Under the pieces are notes generated by a model. It did not search any database. It saw only the letters and a list, made by a program, of their open reading frames with translations, and was not told the origin of the DNA. Position numbers and translations under genes: made by a program. Below, in pieces: positions 26,913 through 36,802 of a stretch of DNA of 61,782 bases. The stretch spans positions 1 through 61,782 of the IMG/VR virus record IMGVR_UViG_3300027896_002037. One strand, 5' to 3'. This stretch comes from a virus. Numbering within the stretch: position 1 is the stretch's first letter; each line of letters begins with the position of its first letter.

Positions 26913-27599
26913 ATGATAAAATTATCAGATTATTTTAAACAGGAGAATCAAAAATTATATGCTAAAGAATCGTGTAGTATTTCTCTATCTAAAGATCAGT
27001 ATGACTTGGATGATAATTACACTATATATGAAAACGAGAAAATTCTGGCCGTTAAAGGCCTAGTCTCAGTTTGTAGAATATTAGAAGAAGACATAACGTT
27101 TGATCTTATTTTAGATTATTCTATCAACTTAAATATAGTAGTAGAATTAGAAGATCTAAAAAATGAAATTGTATTGCACTATAATAAGAATGATCTAATT
27201 TTTACAGTTCCTGTCGAACATCATGATGTTAGAAGTAAAGTTCTATACATTAGAAGATTATTGGGTGGCAATGAAATTTTTAAAGATTCTACTCACTTAG
27301 TTATGAAATTAGCAAATATGTATTCAAAGTTTGATCTTATACATTTGGAAGTATTAATCTCGCAATCACTTAGAGATAAAGATCGTCCAATTTTACCCGC
27401 ACGGGTTGGGAAAGATCCAGACCATCCTAAAATGGCTAATATTAAAAAAGATATTTTTTATAGTGGTTTTATCCAAGGTCTTGCATTTGAAAACATCAAT
27501 GAAGCCATTAGAACAGGATTAAGTGCCGAATATAATCTTGAACCAACTATTTTAGAAAAAGTATTTTTGGGCGAAATTGTTAAACCGCCCGAAAAATAA
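26913..27599 (+). CDS. Phage RNA polymerase beta' C-terminal part (set 1)
   Basis: 228 aa. The C-terminal half fits the beta' jaw/C-terminal clamp region: FDLIHLEVLISQSL (bacterial 'HLEVIVRQM'), PILPARVGKDPDHPKMANIKK and SGFIQGLAFENINEAIRTG, with a closing ILEKVFLGEI. It starts 5 nt after the stop of the N-terminal part. The break therefore falls within the trigger loop, at the place where some bacterial beta' subunits carry large insertions. The N-terminal 100 residues would complete the loop and the following helix. The two parts must assemble in trans. Confidence 0.85.
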   Translation: MIKLSDYFKQENQKLYAKESCSISLSKDQYDLDDNYTIYENEKILAVKGLVSVCRILEEDITFDLILDYSINLNIVVELEDLKNEIVLHYNKNDLIFTVPVEHHDVRSKVLYIRRLLGGNEIFKDSTHLVMKLANMYSKFDLIHLEVLISQSLRDKDRPILPARVGKDPDHPKMANIKKDIFYSGFIQGLAFENINEAIRTGLSAEYNLEPTILEKVFLGEIVKPPEK

Positions 27600-27619
27600 T
27601 TTAACGAGGAAATATTATA

Positions 27620-30600
27620 ATGGTCCGAATCGATCAATTAAAATTATATAATCAAACAACTGATGGTGTTAGATATATTAGGCATGGGGATGAAAAATAT
27701 CTGATTGCTTTTTTATCTGAAAATTCGACTCTTTTGAACAGTTATTCTAAACTTAATATAAAAATAACCGATGTCAAATATGTCTCAGTGCCGTATACAA
27801 AAATGCCAAGAACCATATTAACATCACAGTTAAAATCGAAATATAAAACTTTAGGATTAAACTCATTACAGTCTAATATACGATTAACATCAGCTCAAAA
27901 TTTATTATATGATCCATCGGAATATATTATAGAACTTGATAAAAAATATAAACCACATCATTATAGAATGTTTGCCGGAACTCAGATTAGAAATGTTTTA
28001 AATACGGGATTCTATCTTTATAAAGAATATAAAAAAGTATTGTTATATTCTATCGATTTGACCAAACCTATACAATCTAACTTTACATCAAGAAAGATTT
28101 TTCCAATTTTACAAGATTTAAAATCTGGTGAATTTGAATATGATTATTTTTTATTTAATGTTATATCAGAGCATGGAAGCAGATATCGTTTATTGGTAAA
28201 AGATAGAGATTTTAAATTTAATCTTGTATGGACATATGTGAAGAGCATAGCCGTCAAACCATCTGTACAAAAAGAATTGGATAGTTCCGATAAATATAAA
28301 ACAGGTGGTGCTATTTTACCATCAGCAGATTTTGTAGAAGATATTCCGGATGATGAACGAGTCAATAACGCAGTTTCAAAACTAGCACCACATATCGATC
28401 CAATAGTAAAGAAAGATAATGTGACAAAAGTTAAAAATTTCGTATCAGATTTTTTAAAGAAAAATCCTCAAATTGTTGATAAAATTGAAACAACTGATGA
28501 TGTAAGCTCTACAGATGCTCAAAAAATTGCGATAGGTTCGATATTGGATAAGACCATTAATAATTCTCAGAAGGCCATGAAACTCATTAGAAATATAGAA
28601 CCTTCTAAGACACAAAAGATTTTATCTAAAGTAGACGCTACATTTACAGATAAATTTATAGAAAAAACAAAAGTTGCATCCACATCTGATAATCAAATTG
28701 TCCAACTTGCAAATGTATCAAAATTAAATGATCATAAAAATCCAATACATCTTTTTGAAAAGAGATCAATTGACTTTAAAACTAACCTTCAAAAAGATAT
28801 AGAATCTGTTTTTAAAGTATTAGAAAATAGAGATATTCCTCTATATACCGAATCTGTAATTTTAACAGATTCTCCATCTAAACCTGGAGAAATTAACAAA
28901 TCTGAAATAACGTTGGCAACTATAACAATTGTAGATATGTTTAAAAATAAGCATATAATACGATTGGAAATACCGAAGATAAATACCGATACTGGAGTAT
29001 TTACAGTTAATGGTAAATCAAAATGTTTAATCAATCAAATGGTCCAGTGTCCAATTTCATTTCCGAGTCCGGGAGATTCTAAATTTGAAAGTGCATATTC
29101 TACTTTTCACATAGAAAGTAAGCATATTAAGAAATATTCTTATTTAAGATCCTACATAGGATCTTTTAAAAATCTACCATTATTAGTTGTAATATCCTTC
29201 ATGTTTGGTTTTGAAAACAGCATGAAATCATATGGAATAGATTATGAGATATCCGATAAAGCTCCCAATAAAATAGATAGTAATGTAGTGAAGATTAATG
29301 ATACTACATTTGTATACTTTAAAAATGTAAACACTGATTTGAAAGCTCAATTATGTAATTCTTTTAATGAAGCAACTCCTTCTCGATATAATATTGATAA
29401 ACCATTATTAAGTAGAGAATATTTTGAAGAATTACTGCAGGCGATAACGGGAACAATCTCAGCATCGTATCATATTAATCGTATTTTCGATAATATCTTA
29501 GACCCAGCCTCTACTCAAGTTCTTATGATACAAGGATTACCACATGATTTAGATTTAATTATAAAATATATGTCTGAAAAAGTAGTGTCTGGATTCTCAC
29601 AAGATAAAAATGATCTTAGCAATCAGCGAATAAGAGGATCCGAAATAATAGCCCATTTAATTGTAAAATCTGTATCTCAGGCATATACCATATATAGAAA
29701 CCAGGTGTTATCTGGAAATAAAAATGCTATATTTGAAATACGAGAAAAAGATATACGGTCTGCATTTTTAACAAGTGATATCGTGTCTAATATGGAATAC
29801 GCCAATCCGGTTGAGGAAATGGCAGTAATGTTGAGAGTGTCTCCTATTGGTAGTGGAATAGGTGGCTTAAAAAATAAGGCGGCAATTTCCTCCGAATATA
29901 GAAATGTACACCAATCATATTTTGGAAATATAGATCCTCTTGATACTCCGGAAGGTGGACAGATTGGAGTTGTTCAACAATTAACTTTAGACGCTGAAAT
30001 TTCATCTACACGCGGCATATTTAATATAAAAGAAGTAGATCCGACTCATGGATCGGGAATTTTATCAACTTCATCGGCATTAATTCCATTTACTAGTTCT
30101 AATGACGGTAATAGAATTATGTTCGCATGTAGCCAGCAAAAACAAATGTTACCTTTAAAAAATCCAGAACCACCCGCAATTATGACCGGATACGAATCTA
30201 TATTAACAAATATACTAACTCCTAACTTTGTAAAAAAGTCTCCAGTAGATGGTATTATAACAGATGTAACGAAAGATAAGATTTCTATAGCTTCTAAAGA
30301 TGGAAAATCATATAGCATAGATCTTTCACCAATACATTTAAGTTCTGGTTCTGGTAGAGATACCTTAAGCATTTTTATTCCTAAAGTTTTAACACATCAA
30401 AAAGTTAGAGAGAAAGAAATTGTCGCAGAAAGCAGTTCAATCAAAGATGGTACTATTTCATTGGGTAGAAATCTCTTAGTTGCATACATGCCATATAAGG
30501 GATATAGCTTTGATGATGGTATTATTATAAATGAGAATTTAGTAAAAAATGAACAGCTAGTCTCTCTTCATGCCATAGTTGAAGAAATCTTAATATCGGA

Positions 30601-31810
30601 AAAAGATAGAATTTTATATATAGTAGAACCCGGAACAAAAACTGAAAAGGGTGATATTTTACTTAGAAAAACTATTGGTGAAATAGAGGAATTATTGGGA
30701 TTTGAGGAAGATGAAACCTCGGTTATGAACGGGCAGGATTTGATAAAGAAGAGCCCTGGAGGAGTTGTCGTCGACATAGAATTATATTCAAATATAGATA
30801 TTTCAAAGAATCCTAAATTAAAAGAGTTTGGTGATAAAACACGAGAACGACACGGGACTGCTCCAAAAGAAAAATTTTCTGTTGGTGGTAAACTCATAAA
30901 AGGAATTCTTATAAAGTTTAAAATCCAGCAGGAACTTTCTATCGATCTTGGGGATAAAATGACAGGTAGATACGGTAATAAAGGAGTTGTGTGCTATATC
31001 GAAGAGAACTCTAAAATGCCACTCTGTCCATGGGGAGATCATGTCGATATAATATTAAACCCATTGGGTGTAATATCAAGAATGAATGTTGGACAGATTT
31101 ATGAAACATATTGTGGCCTTATATCTAAAAGTCTTGCTGGAATGATGGCACATAATACAAAAGAAAGATTTATTCATGCTTTAAAATATGTTTTACCGTT
31201 ATTAGATGGTACACAAAATAAAGAATATAGTACAAATGTGATCGAGGGTCTTGTAGCAACAACTGATAAACAATATCTTAAAATAATGGAAAAAATAAAA
31301 AATGATAGATTTTTTCCAATCATAGTACCGCCTTTTAAATCTCCAACAGTTCAATCTATTAAGAAAGCATTGGATATTTTGGGATTAAAGAGTGGATATA
31401 ATTTATATCTTCCAGAATTTGATGTTAAGACAACCAATGCAGTTCCTGTTGGATATCTATATATGTCTAAACTGGAGCATATTGCCAGATTAAAATCACA
31501 CAGCAGATCTACAGGACCCGTCACAAGTAAAACAGGTCAACCTACGGCAGGTAAGCGACGAGAGGGTGGACAGAGAATGGGAGAATTGGATTCATACTCC
31601 ATATTGTCATATAATGTACCACATTTAGCGTCTGAAATATTCAGTTCAATGTCAGATGATATTAAATCTAAAAATGAAATGATATCTGAAATTGTACAGA
31701 CTGGAGAAACTACATTTAGATATCCTCAAGTCACTCCAGCAAAAGATTTATTATCAAGTTATTTCTTAGCTATGATGTTGGACCAAAGAGAGATGGGTGA
31801 GCTGTTATGA
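27620..31810 (+). CDS. Phage RNA polymerase beta subunit (set 1), unsplit
   Basis: 1396 aa, longer than E. coli beta (1342). Seen landmarks: NIDPLDTPEGGQIGVVQQL (bacterial 'CPIETPEGPNIGLI'), MPYKGYSFDDGIIINE, LGDKMTGRYGNKGVV (bacterial 'GDKMAGRHGNKGV'), NPLGVISRMNVGQIYE, and GGQRMGELDSY at the end. A roughly 400-residue N-terminal and linker region (about 220-330) is Lys/Asp-rich and not conserved. In phiKZ-type phages beta is usually split; here it is whole. Stop overlaps the next ATG (TTATGA). Joined with the split beta' it forms one complete catalytic core. Confidence 0.92.
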   Translation: MVRIDQLKLYNQTTDGVRYIRHGDEKYLIAFLSENSTLLNSYSKLNIKITDVKYVSVPYTKMPRTILTSQLKSKYKTLGLNSLQSNIRLTSAQNLLYDPSEYIIELDKKYKPHHYRMFAGTQIRNVLNTGFYLYKEYKKVLLYSIDLTKPIQSNFTSRKIFPILQDLKSGEFEYDYFLFNVISEHGSRYRLLVKDRDFKFNLVWTYVKSIAVKPSVQKELDSSDKYKTGGAILPSADFVEDIPDDERVNNAVSKLAPHIDPIVKKDNVTKVKNFVSDFLKKNPQIVDKIETTDDVSSTDAQKIAIGSILDKTINNSQKAMKLIRNIEPSKTQKILSKVDATFTDKFIEKTKVASTSDNQIVQLANVSKLNDHKNPIHLFEKRSIDFKTNLQKDIESVFKVLENRDIPLYTESVILTDSPSKPGEINKSEITLATITIVDMFKNKHIIRLEIPKINTDTGVFTVNGKSKCLINQMVQCPISFPSPGDSKFESAYSTFHIESKHIKKYSYLRSYIGSFKNLPLLVVISFMFGFENSMKSYGIDYEISDKAPNKIDSNVVKINDTTFVYFKNVNTDLKAQLCNSFNEATPSRYNIDKPLLSREYFEELLQAITGTISASYHINRIFDNILDPASTQVLMIQGLPHDLDLIIKYMSEKVVSGFSQDKNDLSNQRIRGSEIIAHLIVKSVSQAYTIYRNQVLSGNKNAIFEIREKDIRSAFLTSDIVSNMEYANPVEEMAVMLRVSPIGSGIGGLKNKAAISSEYRNVHQSYFGNIDPLDTPEGGQIGVVQQLTLDAEISSTRGIFNIKEVDPTHGSGILSTSSALIPFTSSNDGNRIMFACSQQKQMLPLKNPEPPAIMTGYESILTNILTPNFVKKSPVDGIITDVTKDKISIASKDGKSYSIDLSPIHLSSGSGRDTLSIFIPKVLTHQKVREKEIVAESSSIKDGTISLGRNLLVAYMPYKGYSFDDGIIINENLVKNEQLVSLHAIVEEILISEKDRILYIVEPGTKTEKGDILLRKTIGEIEELLGFEEDETSVMNGQDLIKKSPGGVVVDIELYSNIDISKNPKLKEFGDKTRERHGTAPKEKFSVGGKLIKGILIKFKIQQELSIDLGDKMTGRYGNKGVVCYIEENSKMPLCPWGDHVDIILNPLGVISRMNVGQIYETYCGLISKSLAGMMAHNTKERFIHALKYVLPLLDGTQNKEYSTNVIEGLVATTDKQYLKIMEKIKNDRFFPIIVPPFKSPTVQSIKKALDILGLKSGYNLYLPEFDVKTTNAVPVGYLYMSKLEHIARLKSHSRSTGPVTSKTGQPTAGKRREGGQRMGELDSYSILSYNVPHLASEIFSSMSDDIKSKNEMISEIVQTGETTFRYPQVTPAKDLLSSYFLAMMLDQREMGELL

Positions 31811-32403
31811 GCATTAAAGACGAGGTATATACACGAGCATTAACATCATCTTTATTTCCACTTCCCGAATATGATCCTGATGAAGATACTGAAAATCAAG
31901 AAATAGATCCGGAATTAGAAGCTGATATGTTTGATATTATTAATAATATAGGAACACCTGAATTTAAAAATCTATATCTTATAACGAGTTATTCTTTTAA
32001 GAATATGGATTTGGATACACAGATTAGGTTTTGTTTCGATATTATGGATAAAATTTCTGAAGTATATGGATTTATATCACCAACTACCTTATATTATAAT
32101 AGTATGAATGATATTAAAAATGTATATGAATTTTTAGAATTTTTAGAATTTAAAAATTCTCTATTCCTGCAGATAATCTTAACAGGGCTTGTATCTGACA
32201 TGCGAAGATTAGATATTGATAAATTTTTAGAGGAAAATTGGGATAGGTTAATAAATAGAATAAATAATGTAACAAAGCAGATTACAAATCCTATAATTAA
32301 TTCGTTTTTATTAATTAATACAAAAGATAATTTAATGCAATTTTTAACTAGACTTATTAAAAGAAATATGTTAGATGTAACTTTAGAATTTTTTAAATTA
32401 TAA
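31807..32403 (+). CDS. Hypothetical protein, 198 aa, next to RNAP beta
   Basis: Not recognised. ATG overlaps the stop of beta by 4 nt. The N-terminus is very acidic (PDEDTENQEIDPELEAD), the rest helical with many hydrophobics (FLEFLEFKNSLFLQIILTGL). Tight coupling with beta suggests a polymerase-associated protein, but no motif shows it. Confidence 0.55.
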   Translation: MSIKDEVYTRALTSSLFPLPEYDPDEDTENQEIDPELEADMFDIINNIGTPEFKNLYLITSYSFKNMDLDTQIRFCFDIMDKISEVYGFISPTTLYYNSMNDIKNVYEFLEFLEFKNSLFLQIILTGLVSDMRRLDIDKFLEENWDRLINRINNVTKQITNPIINSFLLINTKDNLMQFLTRLIKRNMLDVTLEFFKL

Positions 32404-32422
32404 AAAGTAGGAGAATAAATTA

Positions 32423-32680
32423 ATGGCTGATGTAGTTGTAAAGAAGAATGGTATGGAGTTTATTAGAGTACCCCGTGAGATGGTATTGGATATTTCCCAT
32501 ACTGCAGATGGGATAGTGATAACGTTTAAGGATGGTTTTTTGATGAGATATAGCGATGTATATATGCCATCACATACAAAGGAAATGATCAGAACATCGT
32601 TAAATATTGCAAATGCTACTTTGGAGATTGATGTTGCAAATTATAATAAACCAGTAACATTAAATATGATAACCGCATAA
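32423..32680 (+). CDS. Hypothetical protein, 85 aa
   Basis: Not recognised. AGGAG at about 32408 precedes ATG. A small beta-rich protein (VVVKKNGMEFIRVP, DGIVITFKDGFLMRY). No motif. Followed by a 77-bp gap with a candidate promoter. Confidence 0.5.
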   Translation: MADVVVKKNGMEFIRVPREMVLDISHTADGIVITFKDGFLMRYSDVYMPSHTKEMIRTSLNIANATLEIDVANYNKPVTLNMITA

Positions 32681-32711
32681 CATTAAAAATATGTAAGTCT
32701 ATATATATTAA

Positions 32712-32740
32712 TTTATAGAAATGAAGAAACATGTTATAAA
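32712..32740 (+). promoter_or_regulatory. Possible sigma70-like promoter for SSB gene
   Basis: TTTATA (32712-32717), 17-nt spacer, TATAAA (32735-32740), directly upstream of AGGAGG and the SSB ATG. The -35 matches only four of six positions and the area is AT-rich, so it is weak evidence. Confidence 0.35.
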
Positions 32741-32757
32741 AAATAATAGGAGGATTT

Positions 32758-33699
32758 ATGGATTATCGGGATTATAAGGACTTGGAGGAAACCTCAGTAG
32801 AGGTTTACGAAACAGTTGCGCCAGAGAATGAATTTTTTCACTCTATTTATATAGGTGGTAATGACAGAACTAATCATAAAAATATTGTAGAGCGTTCTGG
32901 ATATTTTCATATACGTGGAGTAGATTACAATCTGGATGAAGTCTATATGGTTGTCATCCACACCAAAACCGTGTTAGCAAAAATGAAAACAGTTGACATG
33001 AAGCAGAAGGTTGCTTGTTTTTGTTATCAGAATCAGACTCCATGGGTTGGAATCAGTGGTCAGGCATGTCCGAGAACGTCTCCAGAAAGAAGAAAAGTAG
33101 AATTTTGTAGCACTTGTAGAAGTCAGTATATTTTAGCAGGAATTTTGACGGATAAAAATGGTCGTCCGACCAAAGACGAAAATGACAAATCTATATTCGC
33201 ATTTCTACGTGCAAATGGAATTAAATTTTCAGCAGCATTTGAATATATTAAAGAATTGAGTCAGTTGGAGTTGACTCCAATCTGTCAGCCCGTAACAGAA
33301 GAATCTAAAAGGTTTGAAAAGTCCAACGTCAACATTAGACGATTTGTAACAAAAATTACAAAAGGCACTTCTCAAACCGCATATGGCGTAAAGTCCATAT
33401 TTAAATTGGCATATGGTAATCAGTTACCAGATGCACAGGTTCCAAATATTATGAAAATCGCTCAAAATACTCTAGAAAAATTTCATGAAAAATTTGACTG
33501 GAGTCGTACTTTGGGAAAAAAGAGTGATGTCGTAAACGTATCTGGATACGGCGAAGAATCTACACCTAAGAATGAACCTGCTAAGTTCGACGACTATGCG
33601 GCTACACCAGCCACTCCGCCGAAACCCGCCGAATCAGCTCCTGTTAATTCAAACGACGTAAGTTTCGAAGATGTAAGTTTTGATGATGTTCCATTTTAA
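32758..33699 (+). CDS. Single-stranded DNA-binding protein (gp32-like)
   Basis: 313 aa. A basic, aromatic core with Cys in two places (CFCYQNQTPW; CPRTSPERRKVEFCSTCRSQ) may bind zinc as in T4 gp32. The C-terminus is Pro/Ala-rich and then acidic, finishing VSFEDVSFDDVPF, the pattern of phage and bacterial SSB tails that recruit partner proteins (D-D-x-P-F end). It is preceded by AGGAGG and followed by a strong terminator, so it is probably a highly expressed single-gene unit. Codon use is richer in G+C than in most neighbours, also suiting high expression. The OB fold itself is inferred. Confidence 0.65.
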   Translation: MDYRDYKDLEETSVEVYETVAPENEFFHSIYIGGNDRTNHKNIVERSGYFHIRGVDYNLDEVYMVVIHTKTVLAKMKTVDMKQKVACFCYQNQTPWVGISGQACPRTSPERRKVEFCSTCRSQYILAGILTDKNGRPTKDENDKSIFAFLRANGIKFSAAFEYIKELSQLELTPICQPVTEESKRFEKSNVNIRRFVTKITKGTSQTAYGVKSIFKLAYGNQLPDAQVPNIMKIAQNTLEKFHEKFDWSRTLGKKSDVVNVSGYGEESTPKNEPAKFDDYAATPATPPKPAESAPVNSNDVSFEDVSFDDVPF

Positions 33700-33732
33700 T
33701 ACCATAATATAGGTATTCTTTATTTTAAATAC

Positions 33733-33762
33733 GGAGAGATGTTTACATCTCTCCTTTCTTTC
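33733..33762 (+). terminator. Intrinsic terminator after SSB
   Basis: GGAGAGATG (33733-33741) pairs perfectly with CATCTCTCC (33746-33754) around a TTTA loop, then TTTCTTTC. Confidence 0.9.
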
Positions 33763-33887
33763 GTATAACCCTAAATATTTATTAAATCTAGTATTCCCTC
33801 AGCTATCTCATTAATTTAAAACAATTGTTATATTAATTAGTTTATCTGCTTCAAAATATCAAAACCTAAAAAATTTAAGGAGAACTG

Positions 33888-35138
33888 ATGAGTTCACAAA
33901 CATCGCACCGGGAAAGACTTGACATTTATGAATTAACGATTCAAGAAATAAAAGCACTTATTAAAACAAATATTAAAAATACTATAGCCTGTTGGGAATC
34001 TGGTAAAAAGATTGATAAGCAGACTTTTCATATTATTGGAGATGCTGGTGTTGGTAAGACATCATCCGCTTATCAGTTAGCAGAAGAATTAACTCAAGAA
34101 ACGGGAAAATCTTTTTCTATTATTAAGATTCAATCTCCAGTTTTATCAAGAGATGATCTTTTATGCCCATTCCCAGAAATAAAGAAAGAAAAATTTAAAA
34201 TGTTACTGTCAGATTTTATACCGACAGATCCGGATATATATGGATTGTTCGTAATCGATGAAATGTCTCGAGGAGATCATAATTTGCAACAGTTAATGTG
34301 GCAGATTATGAACGAGCAGATGATTCATACGTATGCCTTTCCAAAGGGATGGTTTGTATTATGTATGGATAATCCTGATGATGAAGGATATAGCATGAAT
34401 TACATTGAAGATGTAGCCGGTCTACGAAGGTCCTGTCATCTATATTGCGGAGTATCTGTACGAGCATTTATTGAATATGCCAGACAGATGTCATTCCATC
34501 AACTAATCATCGATTTCATAGAAGCCAATCCTGATAAATTATATGATCATGAAGCCAAAAAGCTCGGTAGAGTTTTCGCCAATCCTGCATCTTGGGAGAA
34601 AGTTAGTAATATATTATGTGGATATGATACAATAGGTAAGGATGGTATATCCTCAAATATGAATAACATAGAGGTTGTTACTGGCGGATTACTAAATGCG
34701 TCTATGGCAAGATATTTTATGGATTTTGTAACAGATAATACAAAATCTATAAATCCAGAAGATATCTTCTATAAATATGACACGATTCGCCCAAAGATTG
34801 TCGAGATGTCCAAAAATACAAATAATCCCAGATTAGCTGATACCACATCGGCATTGACTGATTGGATTTTCCAAAAGAGAATTCCGATCGAAGAAATAAC
34901 GGATGAAAATGTAGAAAATATTATAAATTTCTTAACTGATATACCACTCGATGTTACGTCTATGTTTTTCGCAGCAGAACATGAAAAATATAACGTTAAT
35001 CAGGAAGGTTTCTTTTATCTAATTGATTTTAATCATAAATTGCAAGACTCTCCGAGATATTGCGAAGAAATTGAGAAACCACAGGAAGAAATTACAAGAG
35101 AAGCACTCAAAAGAAAACACGAGCTTGTAACTAGTTAA
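33888..35138 (+). CDS. MoxR/CobS-like AAA+ ATPase
   Basis: 416 aa. Walker A GDAGVGKT (residues 51-58) and Walker B FVIDE (121-125), followed by MSRGDHNLQQLMWQIMNEQ and CMDNPDDEG (sensor region), belong to the MoxR/CobS AAA+ group. A substrate-loop segment VAGLRRSCHLYCGVS follows. The C-terminal half is helical. Such ATPases work with a VWA protein; the gene pair here (next large gene is a VWA protein) resembles the CobS/CobT-like pairs of T4-like cyanophages. Start ATG follows AAGGAGAACTG. Confidence 0.75.
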   Translation: MSSQTSHRERLDIYELTIQEIKALIKTNIKNTIACWESGKKIDKQTFHIIGDAGVGKTSSAYQLAEELTQETGKSFSIIKIQSPVLSRDDLLCPFPEIKKEKFKMLLSDFIPTDPDIYGLFVIDEMSRGDHNLQQLMWQIMNEQMIHTYAFPKGWFVLCMDNPDDEGYSMNYIEDVAGLRRSCHLYCGVSVRAFIEYARQMSFHQLIIDFIEANPDKLYDHEAKKLGRVFANPASWEKVSNILCGYDTIGKDGISSNMNNIEVVTGGLLNASMARYFMDFVTDNTKSINPEDIFYKYDTIRPKIVEMSKNTNNPRLADTTSALTDWIFQKRIPIEEITDENVENIINFLTDIPLDVTSMFFAAEHEKYNVNQEGFFYLIDFNHKLQDSPRYCEEIEKPQEEITREALKRKHELVTS

Positions 35139-35390
35139 TATCTTATTAAAATTTTATATTAAGGCAATATCTAATACATCATTCAAGTATTAGATATTAT
35201 TAAATTTAGTATTTTAATAGACCGTCAGACGGATAGTGTCAGAAAATGTGTTTCCGATTGCATACTTTTGAGATGCATGACGATTCACATCTGGCATTAT
35301 CCATAGACGACAGCGCGAGACGTCAATGTCTCATATATGGGAGGTCGGCAATTTTCTCTAAGACATTAGTTTGGAGATTTGCGCTAAAAT
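35139..35390 (+). other. 252-bp gene-free stretch with hairpins
   Basis: A perfect 12-bp inverted repeat (35166-35177 / 35187-35198, 9-nt loop) opens it, possibly a terminator though without a good T run. The following 180 bp are visibly richer in G+C than the surroundings and contain several short inverted repeats, for example GAGAC/GTCTC near 35318-35335. A 44-codon frame from ATG 35273 lacks a ribosome binding site. It may be a structured leader or small RNA for the VWA gene. Confidence 0.4.
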
Positions 35391-36734
35391 ATGATAGTAA
35401 CAGCTGAAGAAAAATTATCTAGAGCGATAGCTGGTATGGTAAATGTAGATTCATTTTGGGGTTATTTATTCAGTCACGTACAACGAACCTGTGCTCCGGA
35501 GAGTTTTAAATATGCTATGGGTATAGGACCAACAAGTCGGGGTACATTAGAATTGATATATAATAAAGATATGATATTACAGACAGACAGTAATACTATC
35601 GAGCTAATCCTTGAACATGAAGGTTGGCATATATTAAATAAGCATATCTTGAGGCGTGCGAAGATATTGGATGAATTCGGCTTGTCTTTAAATGATATGA
35701 ATGAGCAGACAGATGATAAGGATAAAGTTTTAAAAATTGCTAATAAAAAGTTATTTATCAAATTTTTATGCGATATCCATAATCAGGCAGCTGACATGTC
35801 TGTTAATTACCTTATTCACGCACCAGATTCTCTCAACATTAAAACTGAAAATTCCGACATATATACCCTAGTTCATGCTCGCAATCAAGATCCTCCATTG
35901 GAAGATGGCAAAACGACAGAATATTATTTTATCGAGTTGTATAAAAAATATAAAGATAAGTCTGAATCTGTTGGAATTGGATCATTGTTAGATGATCATG
36001 ATGGATGGGATACGGGCGATCTTAGTGAGGATAATTCTTTAATAAATTCCAAAATAGACTCCTATATAAAAAAATTAGTGTATAATTCGTATAAACATAC
36101 ACGAGATCGGGGAAATTTACCTGGAAAATTAAAAGAATTAATTGATGGTATATTATCTCCACCGAAAATTCCATATTATCAAATGATAAAGAGATTAATA
36201 CGTGCCTCACGGATTGCTAAAATAAAAAGAGCACCTACTAAATTTAATAAAAAACGTTCATATGCATTTTATATGCATAAAAATGGAAAGATGGATTTTT
36301 TACCATACCCCGGAACAAAAAGGGATGAAACGTTTAAATTAGTTATCGGTATAGATACATCTGGATCCATGTCCACAGAGGCATGTATGGAAGGATTATC
36401 TGCTTGTAAAAGTATTATAGAAAACGATCCAAATTGTTATACAAACGTACTACAGTGTGACACCGAAGTAGTAGATGAATATACAATTAAAAAGCTCTCT
36501 GACATAAAATTTGAACTTAAAGGTCGGGGTGGCACCAGGTTAGCTCCAATGTTAAAACGAGCACAAGAATTAGATTGTGATGTTGCATTGATTTTTACTG
36601 ATGCTGAATGTGAAGATTTTACAAAAATTCCAAGATCCGAAATGCCTAAAAAAGTTGTTTGGGTAATTCCACACGATGCAAATGATTCTACTATTGCGGG
36701 TACGGGATTTATTATACGAGTTGATATGCAGTAA
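35391..36734 (+). CDS. VWA-domain protein with metallopeptidase-like N-terminus (CobT-like partner)
   Basis: 447 aa. Residues 76-80 are HEGWH (in LEHEGWHILNKH), a HExxH-type zinc motif as in the DUF2201-like putative metallopeptidase domain. The C-terminal third is a VWA domain: VIGIDTSGSMS has the MIDAS D322-x-S324-x-S326, then GRGGTRLAPML (MIDAS Thr) and ALIFTDAECED (MIDAS Asp). The middle is a basic linker. Together with the upstream MoxR ATPase it forms a chelatase- or chaperone-like machine whose substrate is unknown. Start ATG 35391 has GGAG 14 nt upstream, which is long, so translation may be weak or controlled. Confidence 0.75.
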   Translation: MIVTAEEKLSRAIAGMVNVDSFWGYLFSHVQRTCAPESFKYAMGIGPTSRGTLELIYNKDMILQTDSNTIELILEHEGWHILNKHILRRAKILDEFGLSLNDMNEQTDDKDKVLKIANKKLFIKFLCDIHNQAADMSVNYLIHAPDSLNIKTENSDIYTLVHARNQDPPLEDGKTTEYYFIELYKKYKDKSESVGIGSLLDDHDGWDTGDLSEDNSLINSKIDSYIKKLVYNSYKHTRDRGNLPGKLKELIDGILSPPKIPYYQMIKRLIRASRIAKIKRAPTKFNKKRSYAFYMHKNGKMDFLPYPGTKRDETFKLVIGIDTSGSMSTEACMEGLSACKSIIENDPNCYTNVLQCDTEVVDEYTIKKLSDIKFELKGRGGTRLAPMLKRAQELDCDVALIFTDAECEDFTKIPRSEMPKKVVWVIPHDANDSTIAGTGFIIRVDMQ

Positions 36735-36745
36735 TATGTACTGTT

Positions 36746-36779
36746 GGGAGGGGCTATTCTGAAAAGGGTAGTCCCTCTC
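36746..36779 (+). terminator. Hairpin after VWA gene
   Basis: GGGAGGGGCTA (36746-36756) pairs with TAGTCCCTCTC (36769-36779), 11 bp with two G-U pairs, loop of 12. It is followed by only a short ATTT, so termination may be partial. The next gene starts 24 bp later. Confidence 0.5.
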
Positions 36780-36802
36780 ATTTAAAAAACTGGAGGTTTT
36801 AA

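Noticed and set aside
35273-35407. 44-codon frame in the gap before the VWA gene
   Set aside because: No ribosome site, and it runs into the VWA start in another frame; structured RNA is a better reading.
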